A stretch of DNA of 8,451 nt from Candidatus Pacearchaeota archaeon (lineage in GTDB: Archaea; Nanobdellota; Nanobdellia; Pacearchaeales; GW2011-AR1): positions 1 to 8,451 of the forward strand of contig NZDU01000033.1 of NCBI GenBank assembly GCA_002688875.1, read 5' to 3'. Below the pieces are notes generated by a model. The model ran no database searches, was not told where the DNA came from, and saw only the letters and a program-made list of their open reading frames with translations. This document shows positions 4,684 through 8,451 of this stretch, in pieces (the stretch's first letter is position 1; each line of letters opens with the position of its first letter). A program made the translations under genes and the position numbers.

Positions 4684-5286
4684 TTAATAATCGTCAGGGA
4701 TAAGTCCTCCACTTGGTTCTTCGTAATCGTCTTGGCTGATTAATGGTGCGTCTCCTAGAGGTGTTGCAGGTTCTACTTCGGCTAGTTTTTCGTTGTTGTC
4801 TTGATTACTATCGTCTGCGTCTGAATCTTCGTCAGAGAGTTCTTCGCTTTCTCTTCGAATTACTTTGATGTTGTCTAGTTTTACGGTTACTGGGATTGGG
4901 ACTACGGCTGCTAATAGGGTTACGACTGCTTCTCCTTTTCCTTTATCGATTCTTACAACTTTGGCTTTTTCTTTTTTGAAAGGCTCGCCGATTATTTCTA
5001 CGATGTCTCCTTTTTCGATGTTTATTTCTTCCATTACAGGTTCTAGCATGGATTTGATTTCTTCGTAGCTTACTGTTTTTCCAATAATTCCTTTTACGTA
5101 AGGTAAGTTGTAAGCTGCTTCTTCGGCGTTTTCTCTGTCTTCAGCTTCGAGAAAGATGTAACCTCTAAGACCATGGGGTCTAGCTAATGCGTAAACTCCT
5201 AGTTCTTTTTTATGGACCTTGTCGGAGATGAGCTCTAGCGCTCGGTCTTCTTTATTTGTTGTTACTTTGATAATGTATATTGCCAT
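4684..5286 (-). CDS. spt5: Transcription elongation factor Spt5 (NusG family) with an acidic tail, 200 aa
   Basis: Residues 1-84 form the NGN domain (IYIIKVTTNKEDRALELI; LARPHGLRGYIFLEAED; VKGIIG), and about 89-125 a KOW domain (IEKGDIVEIIGEPFKKEKAKV). A strand-rich segment continues to 144. NGN binds the RNA polymerase clamp with Spt4 and raises processivity; KOW can contact RNA or the ribosome. The usual archaeal protein ends near 145-150. This one carries about 55 more residues, Asp/Glu/Ser-rich at 146-170 (SEELSDEDSDADDS) and ending PSGGLIPDDY. The order SecE, Spt5, uL11 is the common archaeal one, but two small genes separate it from secE. TATA elements lie about 77-93 bp upstream, so a leader of about 50-70 nt is likely. 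Confidence 0.95.
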   Translation of the reverse strand: MAIYIIKVTTNKEDRALELISDKVHKKELGVYALARPHGLRGYIFLEAEDRENAEEAAYNLPYVKGIIGKTVSYEEIKSMLEPVMEEINIEKGDIVEIIGEPFKKEKAKVVRIDKGKGEAVVTLLAAVVPIPVTVKLDNIKVIRRESEELSDEDSDADDSNQDNNEKLAEVEPATPLGDAPLISQDDYEEPSGGLIPDDY

Positions 5287-5317
5287 TTTGTTTTTTGTTT
5301 TGTTATTTTAATGTCTC

Positions 5318-5350
5318 GGCTCAACTAACCAGTTAATGGTTTTAGAAGCC
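5318..5350 (-). promoter_or_regulatory. Possible hairpin in the Spt5 leader
   Basis: Inner arms AACCA (5327-5331) and TGGTT (5337-5341) surround a 5-nt loop. Outer arms GGCT (5318-5321) and AGCC (5347-5350) are separated from them by matching 5-nt internal loops. Whether it is wholly transcribed depends on which of the two TATA elements is used. Confidence 0.3.
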
Positions 5351-5360
5351 TATAGAGTTA

Positions 5361-5384
5361 TTTAAAATTTAGGGTTTATAAATT
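5361..5384 (-). promoter_or_regulatory. TATA elements of spt5
   Basis: Two candidates: TTTAAA at 5361-5366 and TTTATAAATT at 5375-5384, 77 and about 93 bp before the ATG at 5286. Either implies a leader, unlike the leaderless neighbours. Confidence 0.4.
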
Positions 5385-5391
5385 TTGTGTT

Positions 5392-5407
5392 TAGCTCAGT
5401 CCAAAAT
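5392..5407. repeat. 16-bp direct repeat, copy 1
   Basis: TAGCTCAGTCCAAAAT, identical to 5858-5873. This copy is noncoding and lies before spt5; the other forms the 3' end of secE. Together they bracket the two small membrane-protein genes. Confidence 0.7.
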
Positions 5408-5455
5408 TGGGGATGATTAAGATTTGAAAAACGTTTGATTTTTAGGATTATAAAT

Positions 5456-5560
5456 TTATGTTGAGAATGATCTTATGTAGAGGAATGTGAGTATTAAGAT
5501 GATGATAATTAGGATTATTCTTCCGTCGATTGGTATCGCTCCTATTTTATTTTTTTTCAT
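5456..5560 (-). CDS. Small single-pass membrane protein, 34 aa, unknown function
   Basis: It starts MKKNKIGAIPIDGR and continues with a pure aliphatic helix (residues 15-28, rich in Ile and Leu), ending RSFST. A basic N-terminus followed by one membrane segment suggests a tiny tail- or signal-anchored protein. Its start overlaps the 3' end of the two-helix membrane gene by 14 nt, so translation is probably coupled. Its place beside secE invites comparison with Sec61-beta/SecG, but it is shorter than that family (about 50-60 residues) and lacks a recognisable conserved Gly-rich N-terminal segment, so that is speculation. Confidence 0.5.
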   Translation of the reverse strand: MKKNKIGAIPIDGRIILIIIILILTFLYIRSFST

Positions 5561-5819
5561 TTTCTATACTTTTCTTGAAGTTTTCTAAGTTTTTAATTCT
5601 TTCCAGGAGAGATAATTTTTCATTAAATAATTTGATTCTTTTGCTATTGCTTTCTATTAGATTATAAAGGTCGATGAAGATAAATAATAAAAGTATAGTC
5701 ATTATTATCCCAAAGAAGACGAGTTTGCCTTCGAGATTTGCAGATAGAGGATTATAAAATAAAGATAATAATGCTATAAAAATTAAAGCTATTATTTGTA
5801 TCAGGGTTTCTTGTTTCAT
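5547..5819 (-). CDS. Small two-helix membrane protein with a coiled-coil tail, 90 aa, unknown function
   Basis: Two hydrophobic segments, about residues 7-25 (IQIIALIFIALLSLFY) and 33-51 (LVFFGIIMTILLLFIFIDL), are joined by a short loop. A charged, heptad-like tail (57-90, Lys/Glu/Leu/Asn-rich) should lie in the cytoplasm. No family is recognised. The gene lies between secE and spt5, which are usually adjacent in archaea, inside a segment bracketed by an exact 16-bp direct repeat. A TATA-like tract (5841-5850) about 26 bp upstream supports the ATG. It could be a membrane accessory factor, but nothing in the sequence decides this. Confidence 0.7.
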   Translation of the reverse strand: MKQETLIQIIALIFIALLSLFYNPLSANLEGKLVFFGIIMTILLLFIFIDLYNLIESNSKRIKLFNEKLSLLERIKNLENFKKSIENEKK

Positions 5820-5840
5820 TATTGAAATAGTTTTAATTGA

Positions 5841-5850
5841 TTAATAAAAT
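5841..5850 (-). promoter_or_regulatory. TATA-like element of the two-helix membrane gene
   Basis: TTAATAAAAT, about 26 bp before the ATG at 5819 and just past the secE stop. Confidence 0.35.
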
Positions 5851-5856
5851 ATTGTA

Positions 5857-6030
5857 CTAGCTCAGTCCAAAATAAGTCATTAGAAGATTGATTGCGAAGC
5901 CGATTACGCCGACGAGGCAGAGGCCTATTGCTGAGACTTTTGAGATTGTTGTGAATTCTTCTTTGTCGGGTTTTTTAAGTAAGTGCCAGACTCGGATTGA
6001 TTGTTTTATGAATGATTTTAGGTTGAACAT
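5857..6030 (-). CDS. secE: Preprotein translocase subunit SecE (Sec61-gamma), 57 aa
   Basis: The translated protein begins MFNLKSFIKQSIRVWHLLKKP. The amphipathic helix ending in LLKKPDKEEFTTISKV is the SecE/Sec61-gamma signature: a conserved K-P-x-x-x-E/D-F segment lying on the cytoplasmic face. A single membrane helix follows (about residues 33-54, SAIGLCLVGVIGFAINLLMTY). Together with SecY it forms the protein-conducting channel. Length is normal for archaea. A TATA box overlapping the stop of the preceding 65-residue gene lies 26 bp before the ATG, giving a leaderless mRNA. The last codons (YFGLS, stop) lie within one copy of a 16-bp direct repeat. Confidence 0.93.
   Translation of the reverse strand: MFNLKSFIKQSIRVWHLLKKPDKEEFTTISKVSAIGLCLVGVIGFAINLLMTYFGLS
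5858..5873. repeat. 16-bp direct repeat, copy 2, in the secE 3' end
   Basis: TAGCTCAGTCCAAAAT, exact match to 5392-5407, 466 bp apart. It encodes the last residues and all but the final base of the stop codon of secE. Confidence 0.7.
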
Positions 6031-6051
6031 GTTTGTATAGGATAAATAAGG

Positions 6052-6058
6052 TTTTTAA
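6052..6058 (-). promoter_or_regulatory. TATA box of secE
   Basis: TTTTTAA, 26 bp before the secE ATG and overlapping the stop of the gene upstream; it indicates independent leaderless transcription within the cluster. Confidence 0.45.
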
Positions 6059-6252
6059 GTTTTGGGGTTTAAAAAATTATAGAGGGTCATTGCGATGCCA
6101 AATGGAACTACCAAATATTCTTTTAATCCATTCCCCTTAGGCGTAGAATAAGATGTATCTAAAGATTTAATTATTGGTTGATCTGGATCTATTTCAAAAT
6201 CGGCTAATGCTTTATTCCTCAAACCTTCGCTCTCAAATTCTTCTGAAATCAT
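6055..6252 (-). CDS. Hypothetical protein between ftsZ and secE, 65 aa
   Basis: The first ~43 residues are acidic and polar (MISEEFESEGLRNKALADFE, then DPDQP). The C-terminal third is hydrophobic (about 44-61, KEYLVVPFGIAMTLYNFL), enough for a short membrane or membrane-associated helix, ending NPKT. No family is recognised. It starts 33 nt after the ftsZ stop and has a TATTTAAA element about 29 bp before its ATG, the usual leaderless spacing, which argues that it is real. Position suggests possible links to division or secretion, but that is only location. Confidence 0.65.
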   Translation of the reverse strand: MISEEFESEGLRNKALADFEIDPDQPIIKSLDTSYSTPKGNGLKEYLVVPFGIAMTLYNFLNPKT

Positions 6253-6276
6253 TTTGATTTGTCTGAGTGTAGGGAC

Positions 6277-6284
6277 TATTTAAA
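6277..6284 (-). promoter_or_regulatory. TATA box of the 65-residue gene
   Basis: TATTTAAA immediately downstream of the ftsZ stop, centred about 29 bp before the ATG at 6252. Confidence 0.45.
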
Positions 6285-6285
6285 C

Positions 6286-7629
6286 TTATTCCAAGAACTC
6301 GATACCAAGTTCGTCTTCGATCTCGACTTGTTTTTGGATTTCTATTGGGAGATCTCCACCCATTATTTGAGAAGATTTTACCCCGGTTACTACGATCATG
6401 ACTCTGATTGATTTGTCCATGTCTGGGCTGATTTGTGCTCCCCATATCATCTTTGCATCTGGAGATAGTTTGTCTCCCATTATGGAGATTATTGCTCGTG
6501 ATTCGTCTAAGGACATGTCGTTTCCTCCGATGATGTTGACTAAGGCTCCGGTGGCGTCTGAGATGTCTACATCTATTAATGGGTTGAGTAGTGCTTTTTC
6601 TATTGCCTCTTGGGCTCGGTTTGCTGAGTCTGATTCGCCCATTCCGATTAGTGAAACTCCTCCGTTTGACATTACGGTTTTAACGTCGGCGAAATCTAGG
6701 TTGACTAATCCTGATTTTGTGACTAGTTCAGTTATTCCTTTTACGGCGTTTGTTAGGATTTCGTCTGCTACCTTGAAGGCAGTTTGTAATGGGAGTTCGG
6801 GAGCGATTTCTAAGAGTTTATCGTTGGGGATTACTATTAGGGTGTCGACCATTGATTCCATTTTTTCTAAACCATATTCAGCGTTTTCGATTCTTTTTCT
6901 TCCTTCTATCGTGAAAGGTAGAGTTACAACTCCTATTGTTAGGGCTCCTTGTTTTTTTGCTAGGCCTGCAACTACTGGAGCGGCTCCTGTTCCGGTTCCA
7001 CCACCCATACCGCAAGTTACAAAAACCATGTCAGTTCCAGTTATTGTTTTTTTGATTTCTTGCTCAGATTCATGAGCTGCTTCTTCACCAACTCTTGGAT
7101 CGCTTCCTGCCCCCAATCCCATTGTTAATTCTTTACCAATTAGGATTTTGTGGTCTGCGTTAGAATATAATAGGTCTTGGGCATCGGTGTTTAGTGCGAT
7201 GAATTCTCCGCCTTTAATTCCTATTTCTTTCATTCGGCTGATTGTGTTTCCTCCTGCACCACCGATTCCGAAAACTTTTACTTTTGAATGTTGTTTTTGT
7301 AGTAATTCTTCTAACTCTCTATCTATCTCGGAAGTTCCTGGGTTCATTCTTAAGCTTGGAGATGAAGGGGGAAGGTTTTTTGTGTCGATTCCGAAACTAG
7401 ATGTTGATTGGGTAGAGGGTTGGGAAGGTGTTGAAGAGGATTGAGGGGGTGAATAAGGGGCATGCGAAGGGGATGATTTGAAGCCTTTTTGATCTGGATT
7501 GTCAGACATGTGAAATTTTGGAGGATGTTCGTCTTTATTAAAATTTGGATTTGGTGAATTTTCTCTATCTGAATGTTCCCCGTTAGAATGTTCCCTGTTT
7601 GATTCCTCTCTTCTGAAATCCTCTTCCAT
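6286..7629 (-). CDS. ftsZ: Cell-division GTPase FtsZ with a long disordered N-terminus, 447 aa
   Basis: The tubulin-fold core starts near residue 116: KVKVFGIGGAGGNTI, then FIALNTDAQDL, the signature GGGTGTG (209-215) for GTP binding, and the T7 loop NLDFAD (310-315), whose acidic residues complete GTP hydrolysis in the next subunit. The protein ends EIEDELGIEFLE, the type of C-terminal peptide used by archaeal FtsZ to bind partners such as SepF. FtsZ polymerises into the division ring. The first ~100 residues are unusual: hydrophilic, His/Asn/Glu-rich then Ser/Pro/Thr/Gln-rich, probably disordered; archaeal FtsZ usually has a short lead here. The TATA box 26 bp before the first ATG supports the long form; Met41 and Met95 are alternative starts. 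Confidence 0.97.
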   Translation of the reverse strand: MEEDFRREESNREHSNGEHSDRENSPNPNFNKDEHPPKFHMSDNPDQKGFKSSPSHAPYSPPQSSSTPSQPSTQSTSSFGIDTKNLPPSSPSLRMNPGTSEIDRELEELLQKQHSKVKVFGIGGAGGNTISRMKEIGIKGGEFIALNTDAQDLLYSNADHKILIGKELTMGLGAGSDPRVGEEAAHESEQEIKKTITGTDMVFVTCGMGGGTGTGAAPVVAGLAKKQGALTIGVVTLPFTIEGRKRIENAEYGLEKMESMVDTLIVIPNDKLLEIAPELPLQTAFKVADEILTNAVKGITELVTKSGLVNLDFADVKTVMSNGGVSLIGMGESDSANRAQEAIEKALLNPLIDVDISDATGALVNIIGGNDMSLDESRAIISIMGDKLSPDAKMIWGAQISPDMDKSIRVMIVVTGVKSSQIMGGDLPIEIQKQVEIEDELGIEFLE

Positions 7630-7650
7630 CGTCTGGGAAGTGGTGGTTGA

Positions 7651-7658
7651 TATATAAA
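7651..7658 (-). promoter_or_regulatory. TATA box of ftsZ
   Basis: TATATAAA, centred about 26 bp before the ATG at 7629, implying a leaderless ftsZ mRNA and supporting the long N-terminus. Confidence 0.6.
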
Positions 7659-7696
7659 GATTATTGGGGTTTTAAGGTTGTTTTTGAGTGGTTGGG

Positions 7697-8086
7697 TTAG
7701 GTTGATAACTTTAAGCCTTCTTCCCTTAGTCTTTCAAAATGTCGCTTATTATTTGTTAGTAATGGGATGTTTTTATTAATGCAAATGGATGCAATCATTA
7801 CATCTCTGAACTCTATCTCCATTCCCTGTTTTTTTAGTTTTTTTAAAATCTTTGCAGCCAATATTCCATCTTCTTTACTAAAAGAGACTACAGAGTAATC
7901 TTCTAATCTTTCTTGATTATTATCGAATGAGTCTCCTAATGCAAATTCAAACACTGTTATGGAAGTGATAAATAATTCTCCTGTTTCATTTAAGGAGTTT
8001 ATTATTGATAAATCTCCTTTTTCTAATTGTATTAGGCAATCGGTATCTAAAACTACTTGATTAGTGATTGTTCCCATTTTTTCCAC
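7697..8086 (-). CDS. vapC: VapC-family PIN ribonuclease toxin, 129 aa
   Basis: The PIN acidic residues appear in order: Asp14 in VVLDTDCLIQLEKGD, Glu47 in TVFEFALG, Asp95 in EFRDVMIAS, followed by LLTNNKRHFERL (110-120), the typical closing motif of archaeal VapC. These residues form the metal-binding site of a ribonuclease whose targets in this family are usually tRNA or rRNA. The ATG chosen overlaps the antitoxin gene by 34 nt; Met4 (overlap 25 nt) is equally possible. Overlap implies translational coupling, as is common for these pairs. The gene lies upstream of ftsZ and has no evident part in division. Confidence 0.92.
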   Translation of the reverse strand: MEKMGTITNQVVLDTDCLIQLEKGDLSIINSLNETGELFITSITVFEFALGDSFDNNQERLEDYSVVSFSKEDGILAAKILKKLKKQGMEIEFRDVMIASICINKNIPLLTNNKRHFERLREEGLKLST

Positions 8087-8280
8087 CCTTTATTTAATAA
8101 TTTTTTGTTTGGAGAAAACGATTTGTCTAGTGGTTTATTTTTAATTCTTTCAACAATTTCTTTGATATTACTTTTGCTTTTGAATTTTTTTATAATAACA
8201 TTTGAAAAGCTGTCATATTCTCCCTTATTCTCTAATAATATTTTATAAACTTCGTCGCTAATGAATATTTGTTTTGCCAT
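8053..8280 (-). CDS. vapB: VapB-type antitoxin (DUF217-like), 75 aa
   Basis: The N-terminus AKQIFISDEVYKILLENKGEYDS, followed by FSNVIIKKF (25-33), matches the archaeal VapB group whose pattern is K-x-I-x-I-S-D-E-V-Y-x-x-L ... SFS-x-V-I. This part folds as a DNA-binding ribbon-helix-helix-like or AbrB-like dimer. The Lys-rich rest (about 34-75, ending KKWEQSLIK) would bind and inhibit the overlapping VapC. A perfect inverted repeat at the predicted transcription start suggests autoregulation, standard for such operons. Start chosen for its fit to the family pattern and a TATA box 26 bp upstream. Confidence 0.88.
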   Translation of the reverse strand: MAKQIFISDEVYKILLENKGEYDSFSNVIIKKFKSKSNIKEIVERIKNKPLDKSFSPNKKLLNKGWKKWEQSLIK

Positions 8281-8285
8281 ATAAG

Positions 8286-8303
8286 TATGTATAGGTATAC
8301 ATA
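8286..8303. promoter_or_regulatory. Inverted repeat, probable VapB operator
   Basis: TATGTATA-GG-TATACATA: two perfect 8-bp arms around a 2-bp centre, between the TATA box and the vapB start codon. Binding here would block transcription initiation, as expected for antitoxin autorepression. Confidence 0.6.
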
Positions 8304-8309
8304 TATAAA
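8302..8309 (-). promoter_or_regulatory. TATA box of vapBC
   Basis: TATATAAA on the plus strand, centred about 26 bp before the ATG at 8280, overlapping the right arm of the inverted repeat by 2 bp. Confidence 0.55.
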
Positions 8310-8336
8310 TGTTTTGGTGGTTTAGGTAGAAATTAT

Positions 8337-8451
8337 TTAAAATTGGCTTTTGTTTTTAGAATTGGTTGTTTTATCTTCCTTCTCCTCTTTCTTTTCCTTA
8401 GAATCTTTCTGTGTTTTCTTTTCTTCTTTCTTTTCTTCTTTCTTTTCCTCG
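8337..8451 (-). CDS. C-terminus of a Lys/Glu-rich protein, cut by the right edge
   Basis: The last 37 residues are visible: EEKK repeated three times, then TQKDSKEKKEEKEDK and a polar end TTNSKNKSQF before TAA at 8339-8337. The EEKK units come from a 12-bp repeat. The tail is a charged, probably disordered or helical extension; the main protein is outside the window and cannot be named. All three minus frames are open to the edge near here because the DNA is nearly pure purine on that strand; the Lys/Glu frame is favoured because its composition is the most protein-like, the others being almost wholly basic. Confidence 0.55.
   Translation of the reverse strand, partial: EEKKEEKKEEKKTQKDSKEKKEEKEDKTTNSKNKSQF

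Noticed and set aside
6398..7075. 225-codon plus-strand ORF opposite ftsZ
   Set aside because: Antisense shadow of a certain gene with no start context or family resemblance; the same holds for the plus-strand ORFs opposite uL11, Spt5 and prefoldin.
1..8451. CRISPR arrays, insertion sequences, integrases, rRNA genes
   Set aside because: No regularly spaced repeats, transposase or integrase motifs, or rRNA stretches were seen.

Overview
This window is archaeal. It carries an archaeal/eukaryotic-type information-processing set: Spt5, SecE (Sec61-gamma), uL11, eL43, RNA polymerase subunit Rpo12, prefoldin beta and a tRNA-Pro without encoded CCA. It also carries the FtsZ and SepF of the archaeal division machinery. 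Very AT-rich DNA, small proteins, short gaps and TATA boxes about 25-33 bp before many start codons (leaderless or near-leaderless mRNAs) suggest a small-genome lineage of DPANN type (Woese-/Pacearchaeota-like). The domain is near certain; the phylum is a guess.

Layout: almost everything is on the minus strand, so transcription runs from high to low coordinates. At the right edge is the C-terminus of a Lys/Glu-rich protein (8337-8451), then a VapB/VapC toxin-antitoxin pair (8280-7697) with a palindrome at its predicted transcription start. Next come FtsZ (7629-6286) with a long disordered N-terminus, a 65-residue unknown, SecE, two tiny membrane-protein genes, Spt5 and uL11. This is the classic archaeal ftsZ-secE-spt5-uL11 string, but with extra small genes, and uL11 is not followed by L1/L10. 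After uL11 come tRNA-Pro(TGG), eL43, a second toxin-antitoxin pair (DUF104-type antitoxin plus PIN toxin), Rpo12 (45 residues), prefoldin beta and a histidine-phosphatase-family protein. The eL43-Rpo12-prefoldin group is a known archaeal neighbourhood; here a toxin-antitoxin cassette splits it. SepF follows and converges, with no spacer, on the only convincing plus-strand gene, a probable GNAT-like protein (385-843). The first ~340 bases hold little coding: a possible N-terminus running off the left edge and a segment with extreme G-over-C strand bias.

The genes cover division (FtsZ plus its likely membrane anchor SepF), secretion (SecE), transcription (Spt5, Rpo12), translation (uL11, eL43, tRNA-Pro) and folding (prefoldin). 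The most unusual signals are regulatory or structural. (1) Two 16-bp perfect palindromes sharing the core AACCTAGGTT flank the uL11 promoter 136 bp apart. (2) The uL11 leader contains a possible 25-codon leaderless ORF, a tandem 12-nt repeat and a hairpin resembling the uL11 binding site in 23S rRNA. (3) An exact 16-bp direct repeat brackets the extra genes between secE and spt5. (4) A perfect 8+2+8 inverted repeat forms a likely operator for the right-hand VapBC pair. (5) Disordered extensions occur on three core proteins: FtsZ, Spt5 and uL11.
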